Origin: Runella aurantiaca
Lineage (GTDB): Bacteria; Bacteroidota; Bacteroidia; Cytophagales; Spirosomataceae
Assembly (NCBI RefSeq): GCF_003339505.1
Contig: NZ_QPIW01000003.1
Coordinates: 248,471 to 312,470 of the forward strand
Direction: 5' to 3'
DNA: 64,000 nt
In this document: piece by piece, positions 9,468 to 17,835 of the stretch
How the letters are laid out: the number at the start of each line of letters is the position of its first letter
Position numbering within the stretch: position 1 is the stretch's first letter
The notes under the pieces: generated by a model
What the model saw: only the letters and a program-made list of their open reading frames with translations
What the model was told of the DNA's origin: nothing
Database searches by the model: none
Program-made: the position numbers and the translations under genes

Positions 9468-9741
9468 ACAGGTCTTTTGTTAAAAGTTTGTGGAGATTTT
9501 GTATGAATTTCAAACCTTCTGGAGTGACCTGAATCAATTGAACGGTTTTAAAAACATACTTCCCGTTTTTGCCATATATGTGGTAAGGGCGGGTTTCAAA
9601 ATAGCCCACAACTAAAAATTCCCGAGCAGGTAACTGGCCTTGTAGTATATTGTACCTGCGTAAAAATGCAAATAGCTTTTGTTTGTTTTTAAAGCCTAGG
9701 ATTTCCGTCACCTCGGCCATTGTATATATTGTCTGATTCAT
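9442..9741 (-). CDS. Small phage antirepressor (KilAC-like) domain protein
   Basis: This 99-residue protein begins YTMAEVTEILGFKNKQKLFAFLRRYNIL, a helix-turn-helix-like segment typical of the C-terminal KilAC domain of phage antirepressors, and continues with PYHIYGKNGKYVFK and VTPEGLKFIQNL. It overlaps the upstream HTH gene by four bases (ATGA) and the downstream primase gene by 26 bp, so the three are probably translated from one transcript. A role in controlling excision or replication of the island is inferred from context only. Confidence 0.7.
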   Translation of the reverse strand: MNQTIYTMAEVTEILGFKNKQKLFAFLRRYNILQGQLPAREFLVVGYFETRPYHIYGKNGKYVFKTVQLIQVTPEGLKFIQNLHKLLTKDLYASPFANN

Positions 9742-10076
9742 AATTTTTTTGTCTTTAAAATACTGTTTTTCAGTTCATTAATTGTATTGTTGCGTGCTTC
9801 ATTAACCCAGTTTTGAAGGTCCGCTTTTTTGAAGTATAGTTTTTGATACCTTTTATGATAGGGAATGAGCCGCTTACTGGTGTATCGGTAAAGAGTTGAT
9901 TCGGCAATACCCAAAAATGATGCAGCCTGCTCCGTACCCATAATTGTTGGGTAAGTGAGGTCTGGATCGTCCTTATTTTTGACTTGGAAGTGGTTGGAGA
10001 CAACTCGCTCAACAACTGTTTGTATCAGTTGTTCGAGGTCTGCGGGGGTGGTGATAATTACTGCGTTTTCTTTCAT
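9738..10076 (-). CDS. Excisionase/MerR-type HTH DNA-binding protein
   Basis: This 112-residue protein has one clear winged helix-turn-helix of the HTH_17 (excisionase) type: GTEQAASFLGIAESTLYRY, then KLYFKKADLQNWV near the C-terminal half. Such proteins act as recombination directionality factors or repressors beside tyrosine integrases. It lies about 1 kb downstream of the integrase on the same strand and is coupled (ATGA) to the antirepressor-like gene. The N-terminal 40 residues show nothing recognisable. It is a likely Xis for the island integrase, though a purely transcriptional role is possible. Confidence 0.8.
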   Translation of the reverse strand: MKENAVIITTPADLEQLIQTVVERVVSNHFQVKNKDDPDLTYPTIMGTEQAASFLGIAESTLYRYTSKRLIPYHKRYQKLYFKKADLQNWVNEARNNTINELKNSILKTKKL

Positions 10077-10192
10077 TTGTCCAATTGTTTGATTTTCCGG
10101 ATCAAAACTATTGGATTGAATAATGGGAATTTGAAACGCAGTATTTCAGTAGAAAGAAAGTACTAAAATAGTACAAACACAGTATTTTAAGC

Positions 10193-11116
10193 CTATTTGT
10201 TAAAGTTATCGGCAGTTTTTTTGTAGTCAAATCCCTCAAAATTATCAGTCAGCAAGCGAACATATTTATCTTTGTTTTGATTTGTTGATTCATAATCAAT
10301 TTTGCACAAATCGTAGAATTTATAAAACAAAAACCGTATTGTCCCGAATTCTCCGTGTGCGATATTCATTTTTATTTTTTCTTTAGGAGAGTCATCATGG
10401 CCTGAGAAAGCGTTCGTAATAAATTGCTCAAACTGTTTCTCACTGAGGTGTGGCTTTCCTCCTGCCTTACTTATTTTTTGAGTTAGTTGCCAAAAATGTT
10501 TTTTGACCAAGTCAAGCTCCATGCTGTTGAATTTATTTTCATTCTTACTGTTCGCAACTGACTCTGGCTCCTTTTGAGCAATAACTTCGTTTTTTGGCCA
10601 AAGACGTCTCTTCAATTCCAGTAGGCTATCTTCAATTTTCAGAAAGTTTGATTGAATGATTGGAAGATAAGAAGCAAACGACTTTGTACCTAATAACTCC
10701 TCTTCATAATAGCGTAGCTTCCGTTGAGTAGTGCTTATAATTTTATCAAAACTCTCTTCGTCACACTCTGCGACTAATTTGAATTTCCATGCTTCAAATT
10801 CTCGGGACAGCTCTTCCATACTTTGGTTAAGACGGACTTGGTAATAGCTGTCATGTAGCTCCTCATAAGCCAGTACTTGTACTTCATCGTTAGAATTTAC
10901 ACACAAACGGTCACATTGAGTCAGGTCAAAAGTTAAATAAGTTTCGTAGTCTTCTACAGTATAGCTTCCATCTTCCACCCTTTCAATTATTCCAATGACC
11001 TCCTCACCCAACGAGTCCCGATGAATGGGATAGGAGTTTAAACGTTTGCAAAAGTCGTTATAGGTAACTCCATCCTTTTCATCAGCAATTAATTTTTGAA
11101 TAGCTTCAAAGTTCAT
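10193..11116 (-). CDS. Unknown protein next to the integrase
   Basis: This 307-residue protein has no family I recognise. It is rich in charged residues and mostly predicted helical by eye, with a Glu-rich, possibly coiled-coil middle (near residues 105-175) and a low-complexity linker (EPESVANSKNENKFNSM). No signal peptide or membrane segment is visible. Only one base separates it from the integrase stop, so it is in the integrase transcription unit. Proteins of similar size and composition commonly follow integrases in Bacteroidetes mobile elements. No function is assigned. Confidence 0.75.
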   Translation of the reverse strand: MNFEAIQKLIADEKDGVTYNDFCKRLNSYPIHRDSLGEEVIGIIERVEDGSYTVEDYETYLTFDLTQCDRLCVNSNDEVQVLAYEELHDSYYQVRLNQSMEELSREFEAWKFKLVAECDEESFDKIISTTQRKLRYYEEELLGTKSFASYLPIIQSNFLKIEDSLLELKRRLWPKNEVIAQKEPESVANSKNENKFNSMELDLVKKHFWQLTQKISKAGGKPHLSEKQFEQFITNAFSGHDDSPKEKIKMNIAHGEFGTIRFLFYKFYDLCKIDYESTNQNKDKYVRLLTDNFEGFDYKKTADNFNK

Positions 11117-11117
11117 G

Positions 11118-12356
11118 TCAATTAAAATTTGTCAGTGATTCGGCGTATTTCTTTTTAACATCATCTTCAAAGCTATCGAGGTAATGTTCTGTGGTTTTGA
11201 GGCTGTTGTGCCCCAAGCTTTCAGAAATGAACTCAATGGGAGCACCACTCCTTTTAAGCACAGTTGAAAAACTATGTCTTGCAGCATAAGTAGTCACTGG
11301 TTTATCAATCTCCAGCTCAGCTACTATCCTTTTCATGTATTTGTTGACCTGCTTGGTGAGGTACTGCACTAATTCTCTCTCTCGCTGAGGATCAATATTA
11401 GGTTGCAAAATAGGAAAAATGTAATTGCTTGGCAATCGGTTAGGATTACCCCACTTTGTGATAATCGCTTTTGCTTGTTCACTCAGATAGACCACAATCT
11501 GCTTTTGATTACCTTTTTTGGTATGCTCAGTCTTTGCCCTTTGGAATGCTATCCTATCCCCGTCTAAGTTGGAATATTTAAGTCGGCAGATGTCTTTGAT
11601 ATTTATGCCATTGCACAAATAAGAGAATATCCAGAAATCCTTTGCTTTATCTTCTGGGCTGTTTGGGATGGCTTCATACTCAAAGATTTGTTTCAATTCT
11701 GCCAATGAAAGGGCTTTTTTAATATTCTGACCTGCGGGTATTTGGAATTTTGATTTCCTGAACGGATACTTTTCCCTGCCAATTATACCATTTTCTATGG
11801 CTTGGTTGTAAATGGTTCGTAGGCTGCGAAGGTAAATGCCCACAGTGGTTGAAGATTTGTCACTGGCAAGCATAAACCGTTCATAACTATTGAGAAAGTC
11901 AGGAGTTATGTCTTCAAACATGAGTTTCTTCTTGAATTGTTGAAGGGAATTCTTGGCTGATTCGTAGGAAGTGGCTGTTGAAACTCTGCCCTGCTGTTTC
12001 AGTTTAGTAATGTAGGAATCAAAAGCTGTATACACATTGGAGAATACTGCTCCATCTTCTTTTGGGAAAAATAATTTTTCAAATTCGTCAAAACTAAATG
12101 GATTGAGTTGACTAAATACATCAAGAGCCCTTGACTCACGGGCCGTAATGTTTACCTTTACATCTTTCAGGAAAGGGTCTCGTACTTTAGATGAATCCAG
12201 TTTTTTGTAATCTTCCAGACTGAGTGATGGCAGACCCACATTAAAATACTTACGTGCTCTATTAAATGTGATGCGTAGTTTCAGTGGGTAAGTTCCATCA
12301 TTTTTTTCTTTGCGAGTGTCTAAAATAACATTTGCTGTTGGTATATGTGATTTCAT
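11118..12356 (-). CDS. Tyrosine recombinase/integrase of the genomic island
   Basis: This 412-residue site-specific recombinase integrates and excises the island. Its layout is that of Bacteroidetes integrases: an N-terminal arm-binding domain (TFNRARKYFNVGLP), a SAM-like core-binding domain (about 100-215) and a catalytic domain. Catalytic residues are visible: Arg in DICRLKYSNL near 255, Lys in the KTEHTKKG turn, Arg-His in ARHSF near 357, LGH, and the nucleophilic Tyr in EHYLDSF near 391. The HxxR His is not obvious, which is common in this group. The gene starts about 160 bp from the tRNA-Asn fragment and points away from it, the usual placement of an integrase beside its attachment site. 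Confidence 0.94.
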   Translation of the reverse strand: MKSHIPTANVILDTRKEKNDGTYPLKLRITFNRARKYFNVGLPSLSLEDYKKLDSSKVRDPFLKDVKVNITARESRALDVFSQLNPFSFDEFEKLFFPKEDGAVFSNVYTAFDSYITKLKQQGRVSTATSYESAKNSLQQFKKKLMFEDITPDFLNSYERFMLASDKSSTTVGIYLRSLRTIYNQAIENGIIGREKYPFRKSKFQIPAGQNIKKALSLAELKQIFEYEAIPNSPEDKAKDFWIFSYLCNGINIKDICRLKYSNLDGDRIAFQRAKTEHTKKGNQKQIVVYLSEQAKAIITKWGNPNRLPSNYIFPILQPNIDPQRERELVQYLTKQVNKYMKRIVAELEIDKPVTTYAARHSFSTVLKRSGAPIEFISESLGHNSLKTTEHYLDSFEDDVKKKYAESLTNFN

Positions 12357-12513
12357 AGCTGGAAAAATGGAAATAAAATTTGATACACAATTTGATACAC
12401 AAATATGATAAAAGTAAATAAAAGAATCTAAAGTTGACCAACTTTCTGATTTGTAAATAGCTGATATACAGCAATATTTATTAAATAATACAAAAGAAGC
12501 TAAAGCTTGAATT

Positions 12514-12560
12514 TCTGACTGTTAATCAGAGGGTCGCTGGTTCGAGCCCAGCCTCGGGAG
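12514..12560 (+). other. 3' fragment of tRNA-Asn(GTT): likely island attachment site (att)
   Basis: The stretch folds as the 3' part of a tRNA. It has an anticodon arm TCTGA-CTGTTAA-TCAGA with anticodon GTT, a T arm GCTGG-TTCGAGC-CCAGC, the 3' acceptor strand CTCGGGA and discriminator G. The matching 5' acceptor (TCCCGAG) and D arm are absent upstream, where there is AT-rich integrase leader sequence. The natural terminator is retained just downstream. This is the scar expected when an element integrates into the 3' part of a tRNA gene; the intact tRNA should lie at the other island end, left of this window. Confidence 0.85.
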
Positions 12561-12572
12561 CCCTAAAAGTCA

Positions 12573-12604
12573 AGCACTTAGCAGAAATGTTAAGTGCTTT
12601 TTTA
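12573..12604 (+). terminator. Rho-independent terminator of the tRNA-Asn locus
   Basis: AGCACTTA and TAAGTGCT form an 8-bp perfect stem around a 10-nt loop, followed by a T run. It lies 12 bp past the tRNA fragment and was probably the terminator of the original tRNA gene. Confidence 0.85.
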
Positions 12605-12692
12605 ATTCTACTTGCACCACAAAACAGAGTATGGATCAAGACCAAAAGTTGTGGAGAGCGTTGGAAAAGTAGGGGGGCAGCTAAAAATGTAG

Positions 12693-13163
12693 TTGTTTTG
12701 CAGAGAATCAATATTGACTGCCTTGCAAGAATCTTACTTATCCTTAGTTCGTTTTCTATTACCTGAGGGGATCCTCGACTATTTCGAACTTTCTAAAATC
12801 GTTGAAGGCCTGACGGGTCTTCACATCTATCTGCAAGAAAAGAATCTGCCACCCGGCGAATACAAAGATTACAAATTAGAGTCCAAAGGCTTTTTACCTG
12901 AGATATATATTCAGGACTTTCCCATTCGTAATCATCGTGTTACACTTTGCATTAAACGTCGTCGTTGGGAAGTTAAGGCCACTGGCGAAATTATCAGCAG
13001 GGACTGGAATGTAGTGCAACAGGGGACTCGGATGACCAAAGAGTTCGCACGGTACGCCGCCGCGGGATTTTTTAAAAGGACTGTATTGATAATCACCCTG
13101 TTAGTTGTTCACAGTTGGGTAAATATTTCCATTTGGATGGTAAGCAACTTCAAGAGCATATAA
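12693..13163 (+). pseudogene. ISAon1-type transposase, N-terminal region
   Basis: The frame encodes the N-terminal region of an ISAon1-family transposase: FLLPEGILDYFELSKI near residue 22, then the GFLPEIYIQDFPIRNHRVTL stretch and a WEVKATGEIISRDWNVV segment. After MTKEFA the sequence loses family similarity. Past a T/A run at 13069-13078 the expected continuation (NHPVSCSQLGKYFHLDGKQ) is read in the -1 frame, so the last 30 or so residues of this frame are off-frame. The first shift may be a programmed site, since this family is usually split in two frames; the downstream break looks mutational. Confidence 0.75.
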
Positions 13164-14067
13164 AGATCATATCAGTGATTATAAAGATTGGAAGCAACGT
13201 GAGCATGCCGCCGACTGGCTTTTATATTCTGAAAATATCGGTCCATATTTAAGCATTGATGAGACCTCACTGTCCAATGGTGAACTTTATACGATTGTAA
13301 CCAACAAGGCTGCTAAAGGTCGAAAAGGTTCATTAGTAGCGATGGTAAAAGGGACGCAAGCCAGCTCAGTTATCGAGGTTTTGAGCAAGATTTCGAAGCG
13401 TATTCGAGGCAAAGTTCGGGAGGTGACCCTAGACATGGCAGCCAATATGGGACTGATTGTAAGTCGTTGTTTTCCAAAGGCATCAAAGGTCATCGACCGG
13501 TTCCATGTCCAAAAATTAGCCTATGATGCGGTTCAGGAAGTCAGGGTCAAATACAGATGGCAGGCACTTGATCAGGAAAATCAAGCGATTGAAACTGCAA
13601 AGCAAAGTAACTTGCCTTGTCAACCTGAAATTCTAGCTAACGGCGATACACTCAAACAGTTGTTGGTTAGAAGCAGGTATTTGTTATTCAAACATCATGA
13701 CAAATGGACAGGCTCGCAAGTTCAACGTTCAAGATTGCTTTTTGAGCGTTACCCGATTATCGAGCGAGCCTACCGATTGGCAACAGGGTTACGAGCCATT
13801 TTTCGAGCTTGTAAATCCAAAGAGCAGGCCTTCAAAAAATTGGCGCTTTGGTACAATGAAGTGGAAGAGTGTGGTCTTGATTCTTTCAAAACTGTCGCAA
13901 GGTCTATTCAAACACATTATTTGGACATCCTGAATTTCTTCAACAACAGGAGCACAAATGCTTCGGCCGTGTCTTTTAATGCTAAGATCAAGGCATTTAG
14001 GTCATCTTCCAGAGGTGTTAGGGGCATTCCATTCTTCAGGCAGCTTTCCAAGAACTGTCTAATTTAA
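13144..14067 (+). pseudogene. ISL3-type transposase catalytic region with lost catalytic Glu
   Basis: The open frame carries the DDE domain: LSIDETSL (first Asp), VTLDMAANMGLIV (second Asp) and the FHVQKLAYDAVQE helix, all typical of ISL3/ISAon1 transposases. Similarity starts at KDHISDYKDWK near 13162, upstream of the first ATG at 13342. One missing base near 13159 puts it out of frame with the preceding QLQEH segment. In the motif that normally reads NASAESFNAKIKAFR the Glu is Val (codon GTG), which should abolish catalysis. The C-terminus (FFRQLSKNCLI) also departs from the family ending. I consider it inactive. Confidence 0.8.
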
Positions 14068-14075
14068 AACAAGCT

Positions 14076-14141
14076 ACTCATGCGTAACATGAGTAATTAA
14101 AAAACCTCGCTGATCAATTCAGCGGGGTTTTTTAATTACTC
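14076..14141. terminator. Long bidirectional terminator with an overlapping alternative hairpin
   Basis: Arms at 14091-14113 and 14119-14141 pair over 23 bp with a single G-T wobble around a 5-nt loop (TCAAT), with A6 and T6 tracts symmetrically placed so it can stop transcription both ways. A second hairpin, ACTCATG/CATGAGT (14076-14094), shares GAGT with the outer end of the long stem, so the two are partly mutually exclusive. It separates the IS remnant from the convergent CHU_C gene, whose stop is only 19 bp away. Confidence 0.85.
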
Positions 14142-14159
14142 AGTAATTCAGACAACTAA

Positions 14160-15143
14160 CTAGCGTGCTATCGTAAGTGCTCTTCGATAATTTTGCCCAT
14201 CGGCCGTTTTGATGACATAAAAATAAGTACCTTCTGAAATGCCCTTCCCGTTGGTATCAAGCCCGTCCCAATCGTTTCGATAGTCGGCATTTGTGTACAC
14301 CAGGACACCTAGACGATTGTAAATTTGCAGGTTGATTTTTACCCCTTTTTTATTCCGTAACGCAAACACGTCATTGACTCCGTCACCATTCGGAGAGAAA
14401 CCCTCTGGGATGACCAAATCATCGCCCTCAATCCCAATACTTACATTGCTAATGGGGTCGGGATCGGGAACCGTCACCGAAGGGTCAGACGGAGTAAGCG
14501 TGGGAGGTTTGGTCGTTACCGAAGGACCGGAAGAGGAATTGGAGGATAAATTGGGGCATGCTTCGGAAATCACGGGAATAGTTGCGTTACTAAAGCTGCC
14601 CGATTTTACCACTTTTAGCTGAAATTCATTGCCATTGGCCACTACTTCAGACAAGCCCGATTTAGGGAACGTTTGCGGAGTATACCAGAGAACTTGAGAG
14701 GGAGTGTTGATACTGGTATTAGCAATATCAAACTGAATGGTGGCGATACTCATCCATTCTAAGGTTACTTTTTGAGATTTTTGTCCTGAACCAGTATAAA
14801 AAACATTGAGAGATAACAGTCCTTGAGCAATGTTTTCTGAAGATCCGTTCAAGTTTTGCACTCCATACTCCTGACCATTGGCTGCTTCACGACTGAAATT
14901 GTGCTGTTGCACAATGGCAGGTCGGGACAAAAGGCGTCCATCGTAGCCAAAGCGAAAATTGGCATCGCCTAAATAAAACGGGGCATCCTTCTGAACCGAG
15001 CGTATTTCCACGTCCATCTGCACCCGTTTATCAATGCAATCCACTTTTTTGAGGGTAAGCCGGGCATTGAAAAAGGCATCCTGTGCCAATGCTCCGCTTA
15101 ACGTCGCTGCATACAATGCAACGGTAAAAAATAACTTTTGCAT
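14160..15143 (-). CDS. Secreted protein with one cohesin-like module and a C-terminal CHU_C (type B T9SS) sorting domain
   Basis: The protein is 327 residues. It has a signal peptide (MQKLFFTVALYAATLSGALA, cleavage before QDA), then a beta-rich module (about 21-190) that shares VDCIDKRVQMDVEI, GDANFRFGYD and GLLSLNVFY with the triplicated module of the protein at 31309-33618. A Pro/Ser/Thr linker (near 200-230) follows, then the gliding-motility-associated C-terminal domain (SPNGDGVNDVF, IYNRLGVLVY, WDGLDTNGKGISEGTYFYVI). That last domain directs export and surface attachment by the type IX system. The beta module has a cohesin-like pattern (inference). It is last in a run of minus-strand secreted-protein genes and ends at a strong terminator. 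Confidence 0.88.
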   Translation of the reverse strand: MQKLFFTVALYAATLSGALAQDAFFNARLTLKKVDCIDKRVQMDVEIRSVQKDAPFYLGDANFRFGYDGRLLSRPAIVQQHNFSREAANGQEYGVQNLNGSSENIAQGLLSLNVFYTGSGQKSQKVTLEWMSIATIQFDIANTSINTPSQVLWYTPQTFPKSGLSEVVANGNEFQLKVVKSGSFSNATIPVISEACPNLSSNSSSGPSVTTKPPTLTPSDPSVTVPDPDPISNVSIGIEGDDLVIPEGFSPNGDGVNDVFALRNKKGVKINLQIYNRLGVLVYTNADYRNDWDGLDTNGKGISEGTYFYVIKTADGQNYRRALTIAR

Positions 15144-15198
15144 GGTTTTTCAAAGGTTAAAGCCCACTTGGTTTTGCCAAGTGGGCTTGTGAATCCAA

Positions 15199-17778
15199 TT
15201 AACGCGGTACGACAGAGTAACGGCCATTATTCTTCTTCCAAATCACGCTGTCTAAGAAGTTAATGTCAGCGTCCATGTTGAAGTCACCGTATAGGTATTT
15301 GTCAAAGAAACCACTTTCACTTTTCCACAACTGCGAATCATTGAAGTTGATGTCGTAGTTGTCGGTGAAGGTGTCTTTTTTACCGTCAGCAGCGTGCATC
15401 ATCCACTTACCGTTCACTTGGATTTGACCAAATGATGGCGGGTTGGCGATCACATAGCTGTCCTGTTGGGTAAAGTCGAAGTTGAGCGTATTGCTTTGCA
15501 CTTTTACTTTACCTGACATCACTCCCATGTGGTTGCGGTGCTCAATGACGACAAAGTAGTTACCCGTCGGCAAGCTATAACACGCATCCGTGAAGGTAAT
15601 GTGGCCGTCGTCGTGTAACAGGGCCGCTTTGCGTAACACGGTAGAAGCAACCGAAAGAGAATCAGTCCGCAACGAAACCAGTACCCAATCCACAACGGTG
15701 TTTGCGTACGTGATACTTGGGCTACCTTCGGTGCCGTTGTAGTTCCATGGAGCACCCGTATACGGTTGACCCGCAGGAGTATCCACTCCGAATGGCCCTA
15801 CGTGCGTTTGACCCGGTAATAACCCCCTCTGATTGAGCATCGTACCCATCTTATCGGTAGCGGTATCATACGGTCCTTCGAGCAACACTTTTAGGTTCAA
15901 TGTTACACAAACTGTTCCGGAAGCATCGGCCAAATCAGGCAAGCCATCGCCGTCACTGTCGGGCAAGGTATATTTACCGGTACCGTCCAATACGCCGATT
16001 TCTGCACTGTCAAGGATGATGTCGCCGTCATCATCGGTATCCGTCGCATTTGGTGTGCCGTCGTTGTCAGTGTCGAGGCCTTGGCCTGGTGCTTCTGCAC
16101 CATCCAAGATGCCGTCGCCGTCATCGTCGGTATCAGTGGCGTTTGGTGTACCGTCATTGTCGGTGTCAAGCGGTTTGGGGTCTTGCGTATCCAACAGACC
16201 ATCCGCATCATCGTCCGTATCGGTTGCATCACTAATACCATCTCCGTCAGTATCCAATGGAGTTGTGGCATCTGCTAAATCAGGCAAACCATCGCCGTCG
16301 CTGTCAGGAAGCGTATAGACTCCACCTACCAACGTGCCCTGTTCGGTGCTATCGGGGATTCCGTCGTTATCGTCATCGGTATCGGTCGCGTTCGGTGTAC
16401 CGTCGTTGTCGGTGTCGAGGCCTTGACCCGGCGCTTCTGCACCATCCAAGATGCCGTCGCCGTCATCATCCGTATCGGTCGCGTTCGGTGTACCGTCATT
16501 GTCGGTGTCAAGAGGTTTTGGATCTTGTGTATCGGTCAAACCGTCACCGTCGTCGTCCGTATCCGTGACATCAGCAATACCATCGCCGTCGGTATCCAAC
16601 GCATCGGCTAAATCAGGCAAGCCATCACCGTCGGAATCAGGAAGCGTATAAACACCGCCTACCAACGTTCCCTGTTCGATTGTATCCAAAACACCGTCGC
16701 CGTCATCATCGGTATCCGTCGCGTTTGGTGTACCGTCGTTGTCGGTGTCGAGGCCTTGGCCCGGTGCTTCTGCACCATCCAAGATGCCGTCGCCGTCATC
16801 ATCCGTATCGGTCGCGTTGGGTGTACCGTCATTGTCGGTGTCCAAAGGTTTTGGATCTGTGGTGTCGGTCAAACCGTCACCATCGTCGTCCGTATCCGTT
16901 GCATCAGCAATACCATCGCCATCAGTATCCAATGGAGTTGTGGCATCTGCTAAATCAGGCAAACCGTCGCCATCGCTGTCGGGCAGGGTATATTTACCGG
17001 TAACGTCCAATACGCCGATCTCTGCACTGTCAGGGATGCTGTCGCCATCATCGTCCGTATCCGTCGCATTCGGTGTGCCGTCGTTGTCAGTGTCGAGGCC
17101 TTGACCCGGCGCTTCTGCCGTATCCAAGATGCCGTCGCCGTCATCGTCGGTATCAGTGGCGTTCGGTGTACCGTCGTTATCGGTGTCGAGCGGTTTAGGA
17201 TCTTGTGTATCCAAAATGCCATCCGCATCATCATCGGTATCCGTGACGTCAGGAGTGCCGTCACCGTCAGTATCAAGCGAAGCTGCATTTACTTGTAATT
17301 TAGGCTGGAGGTTATTGTTATTGGGCGAATCTGTAAACGCGGCAAAATTACTTACCGGTTGTACATTGATATTCGTCACTTCAAACCCCGGCGATTGTGC
17401 TGTTCCGGTGACTTGAAGCGTAACATTACCTCCTCCAAAAGCAGGAATAGCGGCGGTATTGCTTCCGCGCCACGTATCCGGCCCCAAATAAACCCAGGTA
17501 AATAAAGCCCCTCCCGTACCGGCAGGAGCCGTGGTGCCATTCGTAGAGTAATAGTTATTGGCGGTACTGATCGTCAATTCTATGGAGCCTGCCGGAATCG
17601 GAGTTGAGCCTGAATTAGCAAAACTAATGGTCAGTAACGTGGTTTGTCCCACGCCAACAGTACCGGGCACGAAGTTCGCCCCGGTAACGGCGGGTTCTGC
17701 ATATTGAGCAACGACGTTCGTCAGAGTAAGCAGAAAAAAAAGAAAGCTCAGAATGATATTTTTCATCAGATGATTCAT
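15199..17778 (-). CDS. Secreted TSP3-repeat protein, 859 aa, with a dockerin-like C-terminus
   Basis: It has a signal peptide (IILSFLFFLLTLTNVVAQ) and an N-terminal beta domain of about 140 residues (VGVGQTTLLTISFANSG). Residues 168-624 are Asp-rich calcium-binding thrombospondin-type-3 repeats with four higher-order units ending LPDSDGDGLPDLADA. The C-terminal 235 residues start at CVTLNLKVLLEGPYD and contain a GNYFVVIEHRNHMGV segment common in Bacteroidetes secreted proteins. The end carries two related motifs, YDINFNDSQLWKSESG and DFNMDADINFLDSVIWKKNNG, resembling the duplicated calcium loops of a dockerin. No CHU_C or obvious type A tail is seen. Repeat DNA is nearly the same as in the next gene upstream, suggesting exchange. 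Confidence 0.88.
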   Translation of the reverse strand: MNHLMKNIILSFLFFLLTLTNVVAQYAEPAVTGANFVPGTVGVGQTTLLTISFANSGSTPIPAGSIELTISTANNYYSTNGTTAPAGTGGALFTWVYLGPDTWRGSNTAAIPAFGGGNVTLQVTGTAQSPGFEVTNINVQPVSNFAAFTDSPNNNNLQPKLQVNAASLDTDGDGTPDVTDTDDDADGILDTQDPKPLDTDNDGTPNATDTDDDGDGILDTAEAPGQGLDTDNDGTPNATDTDDDGDSIPDSAEIGVLDVTGKYTLPDSDGDGLPDLADATTPLDTDGDGIADATDTDDDGDGLTDTTDPKPLDTDNDGTPNATDTDDDGDGILDGAEAPGQGLDTDNDGTPNATDTDDDGDGVLDTIEQGTLVGGVYTLPDSDGDGLPDLADALDTDGDGIADVTDTDDDGDGLTDTQDPKPLDTDNDGTPNATDTDDDGDGILDGAEAPGQGLDTDNDGTPNATDTDDDNDGIPDSTEQGTLVGGVYTLPDSDGDGLPDLADATTPLDTDGDGISDATDTDDDADGLLDTQDPKPLDTDNDGTPNATDTDDDGDGILDGAEAPGQGLDTDNDGTPNATDTDDDGDIILDSAEIGVLDGTGKYTLPDSDGDGLPDLADASGTVCVTLNLKVLLEGPYDTATDKMGTMLNQRGLLPGQTHVGPFGVDTPAGQPYTGAPWNYNGTEGSPSITYANTVVDWVLVSLRTDSLSVASTVLRKAALLHDDGHITFTDACYSLPTGNYFVVIEHRNHMGVMSGKVKVQSNTLNFDFTQQDSYVIANPPSFGQIQVNGKWMMHAADGKKDTFTDNYDINFNDSQLWKSESGFFDKYLYGDFNMDADINFLDSVIWKKNNGRYSVVPR
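15905..17275 (-). repeat. TSP3-encoding repeat array in the 859-aa gene
   Basis: Four imperfect copies of a roughly 336-bp unit, each made of shorter Asp-rich TSP3 repeats. Units vary chiefly in the 9-10 residue insert (GVLDGTGKYTLP or GTLVGGVYTLP types). Confidence 0.9.
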
Positions 17779-17835
17779 TTACAGTTCAAAAAATTGTCAG
17801 GGATTTCAGTTGAAACCCCTGACAATGAACATCTT

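Larger units (their letters stand above)
12693..14067 (+). mobile_element. Decayed ISL3/ISAon1-type insertion sequence
   Basis: A two-part transposase sits directly beside the island scar. The first part matches the ISAon1-type N-terminal region and the second the ISL3-type DDE domain. The frame is broken between them and the last catalytic Glu is replaced. Coordinates cover only the recognisable coding sequence; I could not find terminal inverted repeats or a target duplication, so the true ends are unknown. Confidence 0.85.

Noticed and set aside
12480-12560. A complete tRNA-Asn gene
   Set aside because: Only the anticodon, T arm and 3' acceptor strand are present; the D arm and 5' acceptor are missing.
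12693-14067. A functional transposase made by programmed frameshifting
   Set aside because: One shift might be programmed, but a second break, the Glu to Val change and an altered C-terminus point to decay.
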